Shown: positions 1-10,992 of the stretch, one piece after another
How the letters are laid out: every line of letters begins with the position of its first letter
How positions within the stretch are numbered: position 1 is the first letter of the stretch
Notes under the pieces: generated by a model
Database searches by the model: none
What the model was told of the DNA's origin: nothing
Seen by the model: only the letters and a program-made list of their open reading frames with translations
Source of the DNA: Acanthochromis polyacanthus
Taxonomy: Eukaryota; Chordata; Actinopteri; Pomacentridae
Length of the DNA stretch: 64,000 nucleotides
Assembly: GCF_021347895.1 (NCBI RefSeq)
Contig: NC_067118.1
Span: forward strand, 12,775,015 to 12,839,014
Direction of reading: 5' to 3'
Position numbers and translations under genes: made by a program

Positions 1-83
1 GACTCAAACCTGACAAGTTTGATTTTGGTATGTCATCAAGTTTAATCATAGACAGCCAAACCATGAGGTAAGAATGGTAATTA

Positions 84-585
84 GGGACCGAGCCAGCGAA
101 GCAGGCCAGCGGAGCTGGCGAGACCCTATTGTATTTGCTCGGTTTCTTCTTATTATTATTATTAGGGACTGAGCCAGCGGAGCAGGCCAGCAGAGCTGGC
201 CAGTGGAGCTGGCGAGACCCTATTGTATTTGCTCGGTTTCTTATTATTATTATTAGGGACCGAGCCAGCGAAGCAGGGCAGCGGAGCTGGCCAGACCCTA
301 TTGTATTTGCTTCGTTTCTTATTAGGGACCGAGCCAGCGAAGCAGGCCAGCGGAGCTGGCCAGCGGAGCTGGCGAGACCCTATTGTATTTACTCGGTTTC
401 TTATTATTAGGGACCGAGCCAGCGAAGCAGGCCAGCGGAGCTGGCACGCGGAGCTGGCGAGACCCTATTGTATTTGCTCGGTTTCTTATTAGGGACCGAG
501 CCAGCGAAGCAGCAGGCCAGCGGAGCTGGCCAGCGGAGCTGGCGAGACCCTATTGTATTTGCTTCGTTTCTTCTTCTTCTTATTA
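84..585 (+). repeat. Short hairpin tandem repeat, family 2 (six copies of about 80 bp)
   Basis: Copies start near 84, 164, 255, 324, 410 and 492. Each reads TTAGGGACCGAGCCAGC, then a GC-rich middle, then GACCCTATTGTATTTG, CTCGGTTTC and a (TTA)n tail of variable length. The middle holds a perfect 6-bp hairpin, GCCAGC-GGA-GCTGGC, and an outer stem ACCGAGC/GCTCGGT can close the copy. Some copies have two hairpins in a row. Non-coding; the short open frames over it are a by-product of repeat length. It shares the GACCCTATTG core and the TTA linker with the cloverleaf family that follows, but the arm sequences differ. The first 83 bases of the window show nothing recognisable. Confidence 0.85.
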
Positions 586-586
586 G

Positions 587-1300
587 GGTCGGAGCACCAA
601 CGGTGCCGAAGGACCCTATTGGAACCTTAGGGTTTTTTATTATTAGGGTCCGAGCACCGAGGTGCCGAGGACAGGCGGTGCAAGGGCACCGGCTGTCCAA
701 GGCACCAACGGTGCCGTAGGACCCTATTGAAACCCTACGGTTTATTATTATTAGGGTCCGAGCACCGAGGTGCCGAGGACAGGCGGTGCAAGGGCACCGG
801 CTGTCCAAGGCACCAACGGTGCCGTAGGACCCTATTGGAACCCTACGGTTTATTATTATTATTATTATTAGGGTCCGAGCACCGAGGTGCCGAGGACAGG
901 CGGTGCAAGGGCACCGGCTGTCCAAGGCACCAACGGTGCCGTAGGACCCTATTGGAACCCTACGGTTTATTAGGGTCCGAGCACCGAGGTGCCGAGGACA
1001 GGCGGTGCAAGGGCACCGGCTGTCCAAGGCACCAACGGTGCCGTAGGACCCTATTGAAACCCTACGGTTTATTATTATTAGGGTCCGAGCACCGAGGTGC
1101 CGAGGAAAGGCGGTGCAAGGGCACCGGCTGTCCAAGGCACCAACGGTGCCGTAGGACCCTATTGGAACCCTACGGTTTATTATTATTAGGGTCCGAGCAC
1201 CGAGGTGCCGAGGACAGGCGGTGCAAGGGCACCGGCTGTCCAAGGCACCAACGGTGCCGTAGGACCCTATTGAAACCCTACGGTTTATTATTATTATTAT
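587..1300 (+). repeat. Cloverleaf hairpin tandem repeat, family 1 (one short and six full copies)
   Basis: A short form lies at 587-637. Full copies of about 97 bp start at 646, 754, 871, 973, 1081 and 1189, separated by (TTA)n, so the period varies (102-117 bp) mostly in steps of three. Each full copy can fold as follows: outer stem GGGTCC/GGACCC; arm 1 GCAC-CGAG-GTGC; arm 2 GGACAGGCGGTGC-AAGG-GCACCGGCTGTCC, 12 of 13 paired with one G/G mismatch; arm 3 GGCACC-AAC-GGTGCC. A further stem CCGTAGG/CCTACGG follows. The copy at 1081 has one substitution in arm 2. Long frames on both strands across this block exist because the repeat length is a multiple of three; I do not call them genes. Confidence 0.9.
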
Positions 1301-1307
1301 TATTATT

Positions 1308-3612
1308 TGTCTCTCAGAACAACTGCATTTTTGAGGGCCTAAACATGCTCAAAAACTCATGAAAATTTGTACACACACCAGAACTGGTGAAAAATTTTAT
1401 ATTCTAAAGGAATTGTGGAAGTGTATGACAAAATGGCTCCATAGCGCCCCCTACACTTTCCTACGGGCAGCATGTTTCACCTACAGCTACCAAATTTGGT
1501 ACACATATGCAGCACATCAGGGTGAACAAAGAAGTCAGTGGTGGCGATTTTCTAAACCCAACAGTAAGTGAGCTATTTTGCATTGAATTCCAGATTTTGA
1601 ACATTTTTTGTTTTTTTCTAGAGCGAACTCGTCCGAGGGGGAAACTCCAATTCACTTCAAATTCGACCAGTACATACAGCAGGCCTTAATGAGCAAAAGT
1701 TATTAAAATCTTTTTCAAAAGTCAAAGGGCGTGTCTGTGGCGGCCTCTGGAATTTTGATCCTTCGCCATGAAATTTCAAATGCAGTGTAAATGCCTTGAA
1801 CATATTTCAATCTGCCTGAAACTTTACATGTATCATCAGAGTCCTGTCCTGATCACATCCATATGATGAAATCCATTCACAGTCAGAGCGCCACCTGCTG
1901 TCAACAGGCTATGTCATTTTTTACACTTTGATTTATTATTCTTTGTCTCTTGCTCAGATTCACCTCAAATGTGTTGAAATAAAACTGAACATGTTGATGA
2001 TGATTCACAGTGAAAATGGTGACGTGTCATAAAAAGGTGTGTCTGTGGCGGCGCGGCAAATTTAGATGTCTCGCCATGACGACTAAAATGTTTATATCTC
2101 AGCAAATCCTAATCGTATCTGCCCCAAACTTCATGTGCTGGACACCAGGCCCAGTGTGAGGTCATCCATGGTGAAAATTTTAGAAAAAGTCATAGCGCCA
2201 CCTATTGGTAACAAGAAGTTTAGAAATTACATTTGCACACATCATTGCTCCAAACTTTGTCATATCATTCTGAAAATTGGTCAGCTGATTCTTCACCCCC
2301 AGACAATACCACAGTGTGAAGATTTTGATATTTGATGAAATGCTGTTGCCGTGCCAACGCGTTGTTTTTGTGACAAACAAAGTACTTTTTGACAGGCTTA
2401 GAATGCTCAAGAGCTCACTAAAATTTACACACACATCACTGTCCCCTCAAGGAATAACACTGTATGCATCTCTGCAGGGCATGTGCTATAGCGCCCCCTG
2501 CAGTATGTTTAATAAACAGCCCCGGCAGCACGTTTCACCTACATCCACAAAATTTGGGAGGCATATAGAGCACATCACGATGCACAAAAAAGCCTCTTGG
2601 AGCCATCCCCTGAACTCAACAGGAAGTCCGCCATTTTGAATTATGTGGATAAATTTTCTCTATTTTTTTAATTTTTGAGAGCGAACTCCTCCTTGGGGTT
2701 AACTCCTACAGACCTCAAATTTTACCAGGGTATACAACACGATGTTATGATCAAAGTTATTAAAAGATTCTTCCAGAGTCAAAGGGTGTGGACATGGCGA
2801 CCTCCACAATTTTGATGGTTCGCCATGAAACATCAAGTGCTATCTAACGATCCTCTGCATGGTCCAATCTACCTCAGACCTCACATGATTGAAGACAGTC
2901 CTGTCCTGATCACATTTATTGGCCAAAATACATTCACAGCATGTGCCATAGCGCCCCCTACAGCATTTTTAAAAATAGCCTCCACACAGACTTTCAGCTC
3001 GGACTATGAAATTTGGCATGCATATGTAGCACGTCAGTGCAAACAAAAAAGTCTCTTGGAATCATTCTCTAAACCCAACAGGAAGTTGGCCATTTTGAAT
3101 TGAATATCAGATTTTTGGTGTTTTTGATCATTTTCAACAATTGATTTCTCACAGGCAATAGCTCCAAAACATCTGAAATTGGGACAATATATACTACACG
3201 CCTTCAGGTTGAGTATTTGTGAAAATTGTTCACAACACTAAAAGGGCGTGGCCATGGCGGCCAACTGAACTTTAATGTTACGCCATGAAGCAGGACGTCT
3301 TGTGTAATCCCCTGTACATGCTGCAATCAGCCTCAAACTTTACATGTTTGATCAGAGACTGGTCCTTATGAGTTTCATAGACCAATATACAGTCACAGAG
3401 ATAGCGCCACCTGGTGGATGGACACAAAGTGCTGCATAAATAGCCTGTACATGCTCAAATCTGCCTGAATTTGACCTGTGTGCTCAGAATCCAGCCTTTG
3501 TGACATTCATGGGCCTAAATACGCTCTCAGTCGTAGCATTGACTAGTGGAGATGCTTGGGGTTGCCCACCAGCAAGGACGGGAGGACCCGTTCAACGCTG
3601 CTTGCAGCTTTA

Positions 3613-3614
<2 letters not shown>
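1308..3614 (+). repeat. Macrosatellite unit 1 (subtype A1)
   Basis: A full-length unit of 2,307 bp. Six CTCF-like sites (AGCGCC + MCCT) lie near 1441, 1887, 2192, 2489, 2951 and 3404. A1 is marked by TTCTAAAGGAATTGTGGAAG and CTACGGGCAGCATG near the start. Confidence 0.85.
3404..3417 (-). promoter_or_regulatory. CTCF-like core motif, CCACCAGGTGGCGC type
   Basis: On the minus strand it reads CCACCAGGTGGCGC, which matches the widely used CTCF core consensus CCASYAGRKGGCRS at all 14 positions. The same full match occurs in the terminal module of units 2, 4, 5, 7, 8, 9, 10 and 11, always in this orientation. Binding is inferred from the motif only. Confidence 0.55.

Positions 3615-3645
<31 letters not shown>
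3615..3645 (+). repeat. (TTA)n spacer between units 1 and 2
   Basis: An uninterrupted TTA tract with no hairpin repeat. Confidence 0.9.
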
Positions 3646-5957
3646 TGTCTCTCAGAACAACTGCATTTTTGAGGGCCTAAACATGCTCAAAAACTCATGA
3701 AAATTTGTACACACACCAGAACTGGTGAAAAATTTTATATTCTAAAGGAATTGTGGTAGTGTATGACAAAATGGCTCCATAGCGCCCCCTACAAAATTTT
3801 AAAAAGTGGTATTAGGCCAACTCGGAGGGAATTTGGCCGAGAGCTAAAAAATTTGGGAGGCATATGCAGCACATCAGGAACACAAAAAAGTCAATCACAG
3901 CCATGCTCTACACCCAACAGGAAGTGCGCCATCATGCGTTAACTGTACAAAATCTATGATGAACTCCTCCTCGGGGAAAAGTCTGAGCGATCTGAAATTT
4001 TGCCAGTACATACAGCAGACCTTCCTGAGAAAAAGTTATCAAAATCTTCCTCCATAGTTAAAGGGTGTGGTCGTGGCGGCCTGTCGAAATTTGATCCTTC
4101 GCCATGAAACAGGAAATGCTGTGTAACTCTCCTGAACATGCTCCGATCTGAATGAAACTTTACATGTATGATCACAGACCTGCCTCGATGACATCCATAC
4201 AGCAAGATTCATTCACAGTCACAGCGCCACCTTGTGGTATCAAGAATTTGACATTTTTAGACTTTCATGTACTATTCTTAGCCTGTTGCTCAGATTCACC
4301 TCAGATGTTGTGACATAAGCCTGAACACATTGATGATGAAGCACAGAAAAAATGGTGACGTGTGATGAAAAGGCGTGTCTGTGGCGGGACGGCAAAGTTT
4401 GATGTTTCGCCATGAAAATTGAAGTGTTCATATCTCAGCTGCAAAGGATCCTATCTGCCCCAAACTTCATGTGCTGGACACCAGAACCAGTTTGAGGACA
4501 TCCACACTGAAAAATTTAGAAAAGTCATAGCGCCACCTCTTGGTAACAAGCAGTTTAGAAATTACATTTGCACACATCATTGCTCCAAACTTTGTCATAT
4601 CATTCTGAAAATTGGTCAGCTGATTCTTCACCCCCAGACAATACCACAGTGTGAAGATTTTGATATTTGATAAATGCTGTTGCCATGGCAACGCGTTGTT
4701 TTTGTGACAAACAAAGTACTTTTTGACAGGCTTAGAATGCTCAACAGCTCACCAAAATTTACACACACATCACTGTCGTCTCCAGGAATAAGAATGTATA
4801 CATCTCTGCAGGGCATGTGCTATTGCGCCCCCTACAGTATGTTTAATAAACAGCCCCGGCAGCACATTTCACCTACATCCTCAAAATTTGGGAGACATAT
4901 AGAGCACATCAGAACGCACAAAAAGCCTCTTGGAGCCATCCCCTAAACCAACAGGAAGTCCGCCATTTTTGAATTAAGTGGACAAATTTTCTCTATTTTT
5001 TTAATTTTTGAGAGCGAACTCCTCCTTGGGTTTAACTGCTAGAGACCTGAAATTTTGCCATGATATACACACAATGTTATGATCAAAAGTTATTAAAAGA
5101 TTCTTCCAGCGTTAAAGGGTGTGGACATGGCGACCTCCAGAATTTTGATGGTTTGCCATGACACATCAAGTGCTATCGAACTATCCTCTGCATGCTCCAG
5201 TCTACCTCAGACCTCACATGATTGAAACACAGTCCTGTCCTGATCACATTTATAGGCCAAAATACATCCACAGTAATGTGTCATAGCGCCCCTACCAGAA
5301 TTCTTAAAAATAGCCTCCACACACGACTTTCACCTATGACTATGAATTTGGCATGCATATGTAACCATCAGTGCAAACAAAAAAAGTCTCTTGGAGTCAT
5401 TCTCTAAACCCACAGGAAGTCTGCCTATTTTGAATTAAATGTCAGATTTTTGGTGTTTTTGATCATTTTCAAAAATTCATTTCTCACAGGCAATAGCTGC
5501 AAAAACATCTGAATTGGAAAATATATACTACACGCCTTCCAGGTTGCAGTATTTGTGAAAATTGTTCACAAAACTCAAAGGGCATGGCCATGGCGGGCCA
5601 GCTGAAGTTTAATGTTACGACATGAAGCAGGACGTCTTGTGTAAATCCCCTGTACATGCTGGCAATCCGCCTCAAAACTTTACATGTTTGATCAGAGTCC
5701 AGTCCTGATGAGTTTCATAGACCAACATACAGTCACAGAGATAGCGCCACCTGGTGGATGGACACAAGTGCTGCCATAAATAGCCTGTACATGCTCAAAT
5801 CTGCCTGAAATTTGAACCTGTGTGCTCAGAATCCAGCCTTTGTGACATTCATGGGCCTAAATACACTCTCAGTCGTAGCTTTGCCTGGTGGAGATGCTTG
5901 GGGTCGCCGACCAGCAAGGATGCGAGGACCCGTTCAATGCTGCTCGCAGCTTTAATT
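3646..5957 (+). repeat. Macrosatellite unit 2 (A1 head, B body)
   Basis: The first 150 bp are A1-like (TGTCTCTCAG start, GGAATTGTGG). From about 3,790 the unit becomes B type (AAAATTTTAAAAAGTGG). This is a recombination or gene-conversion junction. The terminal module has a perfect CTCF-like 14-mer on the minus strand at 5744-5757. Confidence 0.85.
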
Positions 5958-5964
5958 ATTATTA

Positions 5965-6042
5965 GGGTCCGAGCAGCCACGGTGCCGAAGGACCCTATTT
6001 GGAACCTCTAGGGTTTGTTTTATTATTATTATTATTATTATT
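5965..6042 (+). repeat. Short hairpin form plus (TTA)n spacer
   Basis: GGGTCCGAGCAGCCACGG...GGACCC with one arm only, followed by the TATT core, a TAGGGTTT tail and a TTA tract. The same short form separates units 7 and 8. Confidence 0.8.
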
Positions 6043-8360
6043 CTGCCAATACAACTGCCATTTTTCCAGGGCCGTGACGATGCCTCTAAAAGTCATGAAA
6101 ATTTGCACACATTCATCATGGACTGGCGAAAAATTTCATATTTTGTAGGGCATGTGGAGTTGTGTGGCAAAATGGCTTCCATAGCGGCCTCACCTACAAA
6201 ATTTTAAAAAGTGGTATTAGGTCCAACTCGGAGGGAATTTGGCCGAGAGCTAAAAAATTTGGGAGGGCATATGGCAGCACATGCAGGAAACACAAAAAAG
6301 TCAATCACAGCCATGCTCTACACCCAACAGGAAGTGCGCCATCATGCGTTAACTGTACAAAAATCTATGATGAACTCCTCCTAGGGGAAAAAGTCTGAGC
6401 GATCTGAAATTTTGCCAGTACATACAGGCAGATCCTTCCTGAGAAAAGTTATCAAAATCTCCTCCATAAGTTAAAGGGTGTGGTCGTGGCGGCCTGTCGA
6501 AATTTGATCCTTCGCCATGAAACAGGAAATGCTGTGTAACTCTCCTGAACATGCTCGATCTGAATGAAACTTTACATGTATGATCACAGACCTGCCTCGA
6601 TGACATCCATACAGCAAGATTCATTCACAGTCACAGCGCCAACCTTGTGGTATCAGAATTTGACATTTTTTAGACTTTCATGTACTATTCTTAGCCTGTT
6701 GCTCAGATTCACCTCAGATGTTGTGACATAAGCCTGAACACATTGATGATGAGCACAGAAAAAATGGTGACGTGTGATGAAAAGGCGTGTCTGTGGCGGG
6801 ACGGCAAAGTTTGATGTTTCGCCATGAAAATTGAAGTGTTCATATCTCAGCTGCAAAGGATCCTATCTGCCCCAAACTTCATGTGCTGGACACCAGAACC
6901 AGTTTGAGGACATCCACACTGAAAAATTTAGAAAAAGTCATACGCGCCACTCTTGGTAACAAGCAGTTTAGAAATTACATTTGCACACATCATTGCTCCA
7001 AACTTTGTCATATCATTCTGAAAATTGGTCAGCTGATTCTTCACCCCCAGACAATACCACAGTGTGAAGATTTTGATATTTGATGAAATGCTGTTGCCGT
7101 GGCAACGCGTTGTTTTTGTGACAAACAAAGTACTTTTTGACAGGCTTAGAATGTTCAACAGCTCACCAAAATTTACACACACATCACAGTCGTCTCAAGG
7201 AATAACACTGTATGCATCTCTGCAGGGCATGTGCTATAGCGCCCCCTGCAGTATGTTTAATTAAACAGCCCCGGCAGCATGTTTTCACCTACATCCACAA
7301 AAATTTGGGAGGTCTATAGAGCACACCAGGACACACAAAAAGCCCTCTTGGAGCCATCCCCTAAACTCAACAGGAAGTTCCGCCATTTTGAATTAAGTGG
7401 ATAAATTTCTGTTTTTTTTCATTTTTGAGAGCGAACTCCTCCTCGGGGTTAAGGTCCTAGAGAGCTGAATTTTGCCAGGATATACAACCGATGTTATGAT
7501 CAAAAGTTATCAAAGGATTCTTGCAGAGTCAAGGGTGTGGACATGGCGACCTCTCAGAATTTTGATGGTTCGCCATGAAACATCAAGTGCTGCCTAACTA
7601 CCTCTGCATGCTCCAATCTACCTCAGACCTCACATGATTAAACACAGTCCTGTCCTGATCACATTTATAGGCCAAAATACATCCACGGCATGTACATAGC
7701 GCCCCTAACAGCATTTAAAAAATAGCCTCCACACAGACTTTCACCTATGACTATGAAATTTGGCATGCAATATGTAGCACATCAGTGCAAGCAAAAAAGT
7801 CTCTTGGAGTCATTCTCTTAAACCCAACAGAAGTCAGCCATTTTGAATTAAATGTCAGATTTTTGGTGTTTTTGGTCATTTTCAACAATTCATTTCTCAC
7901 TGGCAATAACTCCAAAACACCTGAATTTGGGAAAATACATAAGAACGCTTCAGGTTGCTATTTGTGAAAATTGTTCACTAAAACTCAAAGGGCCGTGGCC
8001 ATGGCGGCGCAACTGAACTTTAATGTTACGCCATGAAGCAGGACGTCTTGGTAAATCCCCTGTACATGCGCAATCTCCTCAAACTTTACATGTTTGATCA
8101 GAGTCCAGTCCTGATGAGTTTCATAGAACCCACTATACAGTCACAGAGATAGTGCCACCTGGTGGATGGACACAAAGTGCTGCAAAAATAGCCTGTACAT
8201 GCTCCAATCTGCTTGAAATTTGACCTGTGTGCTCAGACTCCATCCCTCGACACATCCATGGGCCTCAATATACTGTCGCAGCATTGCCTGGTGGAAATGC
8301 TTTGGGTCGCCGACCAGCAAGGATGCGAGGACCCGTTCAACGCTGCTCGCAGCTTTAATT
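6043..8360 (+). repeat. Macrosatellite unit 3 (subtype B)
   Basis: A B-type unit with many single-base insertions and deletions relative to other copies, for example around 6,050-6,300 and 7,260-8,120. The terminal CTCF-like site is altered (AGTGCC instead of AGCGCC, about 8,152). It may be a degenerate copy or poorly polished sequence. Confidence 0.8.
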
Positions 8361-8367
8361 ATTATTA

Positions 8368-8678
8368 GGGTCCGAGCACCGAGGTGCCGAGGACAGGCGG
8401 TGCAAGGGCACCGGCTGTCCAAGGCACCAACGGTGCCGTAGTTAGGGTCCGAGCACCGAGGTGCCGAGGACAGGCGGTGCAAGGGCACCGGCTGTCCAAG
8501 GCACCAACGGTGCCGTAGGACCCTATTGGAACCCTACGGTTTATTATTAGGGTCCGAGCACCGAGGTGCCGAGGACAGGCGGTGCAAGGGCACCGGCTGT
8601 CCAAGGCACCAACGGTGCCGTAGGACCCTATTGGAACCCTGGGGTTTGGGGATCCGCAGCTTTATATTTATTATTATT
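8368..8678 (+). repeat. Three cloverleaf copies and spacer
   Basis: Copies start at 8368, 8445 and 8550. The first lacks its GGACCC closing strand and runs straight into the next. The third ends in a modified GGGGTTTGGGGATCC segment before a TTA tract. The arm sequences match the family at 587-1300. Confidence 0.88.
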
Positions 8679-10980
8679 CTGCCAAAACAACTGCATTTTT
8701 CAGGGCCTGAACATGCTCGAAAAGTCATGAAAATTTGCACACACATCAGAACTGGCGAAAAATTTCATATTTTTTAGGGCATGTGGAGGTGTGTGGCAAA
8801 ATGGCTCCATAGCGCCCCCTACAAAATTTTAAAAAGTGGTATTAGGCCAACTCAGAGGGAATTTGGCCGAGAGCTAAAAATTTGGGAGGCATATGCAGCA
8901 CATCAGGAAACACAAAAAAGTCAATCACAGCCATGCTCTACACCCAACAGGAAGTGCACCATCATGCGTTAACTGTACAAAATCTATGATGAACTCCTCC
9001 TTGGGGAAAAGTCTGAGCGATCTGAAATTTTGCCAGTACATACAGCAGACCTTCCTGAGAAAAAGTTATCAAAATCTTCCTCCATAGTTAAAGGGTGTGG
9101 TCGTGGCGGCCTGTCGAAATTTGATCCTTCGCATGAAACAGGAAATGCTGTCTAACTCTCCTGAACATGCTCCGATCTGAATGAAACTTTACATGTATTG
9201 TCACAGACCTGCCTCGATGACATCCATACAGCAAGATTCATTCACAGTCACAGCGCCACCTTGTGGTATCAAGAATTTGACATTTTTTAGACTTTCATGT
9301 ACTATTCTTAGCCTGTTGCTCAGATTCACCTCAGATGTTGTGACATAAGCCTGAACACATTGATGATGAAGCACAGAAAAAATGGTGACGTGTGATGAAA
9401 AGGCGTGTCTGTGGCGGGACGGCAAAGTTTGATGTTTCACCATGAAAATTGAAGTGTTCATATCTCTGCTGCAAAGGATCCTATCTGCCCCAAACTTCAT
9501 GTGCTGGACACCAGAACCAGTTTGAGGACATCCACACTGAAAATTTAGAAAAAGTCATAGCGCCACCTCTTGGTAACAAGCAGTTTAGAAATTACATTTG
9601 CACACATCATTGCTCCAAACTTTGTCATATCATTCTGAAAATTGGTCAGCTGATTCTTCACCCCCAGACAATACCACAGTGTGAAGATTTTGATATTTGA
9701 TGAAATGCTGTTGCCGTGGCAACGCGTTGTTTTTGTGACAAACAAAGTACTTTTGACAGGCTTAGAATGTTCAGCAGCTCACCAAAATTTACACACACAT
9801 CACTGTCGTCTCCAGGAATAAGAATGTATACATCTCTGCAGGGCATGTGCTATTGCGCCCCCTACAGTATGTTTAATAAACAGCCCCGGCAGCACATTTC
9901 ACCTACATCCTCAAAATTTGGGAGACATATAGAGCACATTAGAACGCACAAAAAAGCCTCTTGGAGCCATCCCCTAAAACCCAACAGGAAGTCCGCCATT
10001 TTGAATTAAGTGGACAAATTTCTCTATTTTTTTAATTTTTGAGAGCGAACTCCTCCGAGGGTTTAACTGCTAGAGACCTGACATTTTGCCAGGATATACA
10101 ACACAATGTTATGATCTAAAGTTATTAAAAGATTCTTCCAGAGTTAAAGGGTGTGGACATGGCGACCTCCAGAATTTTGATGGTTTGCCATGAAACATCA
10201 AGTGCTATCAAACTATCCTCTGCATGCTCCAGTCTACCTCAGACCTCACATGATTGAACACAGTCCTGTCCTGATCACATTTATAGGCCAAAATACATCC
10301 ACAGTATGTGTCATAGCGCCCCCTACAGCATTTAAAAAATAGCCTCCACAGAGACTTTCAGCTAGGACTATGAAATTTGGCATGCAAATGTAGCATGTCA
10401 GTGCAAACAAAAAAGTCTCTTGGAGTCATTCTCTAAACCCAACAGAAAGTCGGCCATTTTTAATTAAATGTCAGATTTTTGGTGTTTTTGGTCATTTTCA
10501 AAAATTCATTTCTCACAGGCAATAACTCCAAAACATCTGAATTTGGGAAAATATATAAGACACGTCTTCAGGTTGCATATTTGCAAAAATTGTTCATAAA
10601 ACTCAAAGGGCGTGGCCATGGCGGGCAGCTGAAGTTTAATGTTACACCATGAAGCAGGACGTCTTGTGTAAATCCCCTGTACACGCTGCAATCCGCCTCA
10701 AACTTTACATGTTTGATCAGAGTCCAGTCCTGATGAGTTTCATAGACCAACATACAGTCACAGAGATAGCGCCACCTGGTGGATGGACACAAAGTGCTGC
10801 ATAAATAGCCTGTACATGCTCAAATCTGCCTGAAATTTGACCTGTGTGCTCAGAATCCAGCCTTTGTGACATTCATGGGCCTAAATACACTCTCAGTCGT
10901 AGCATTGCCTGGTGGAGATGCTTGGGTCGCCGACCAGCAAGTATGCGAGGACCCGTTCAACGCTGCTCGCAGCTTTAATT
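8679..10980 (+). repeat. Macrosatellite unit 4 (subtype B)
   Basis: A full-length B unit. CTCF-like sites lie near 8808, 9249, 9558, 9854, 10312 and 10769. The last (10769-10782, minus strand) matches the CTCF core consensus fully. Confidence 0.85.
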
Positions 10981-10992
10981 ATTATTATTATT

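Noticed and set aside
407..1243. Long minus-strand frame (278 codons) and plus-strand frame (727-1362, 211 codons) through the hairpin repeats
   Set aside because: The repeat period is almost always a multiple of three, because the TTA linker changes in steps of three. Frames therefore stay open on both strands. The predicted peptides are simple repeats.
587..1300. tRNA genes, because of the cloverleaf shape
   Set aside because: There are no A or B boxes, no anticodon-like arm sizes and no conserved T-loop; stem sizes do not fit tRNA.
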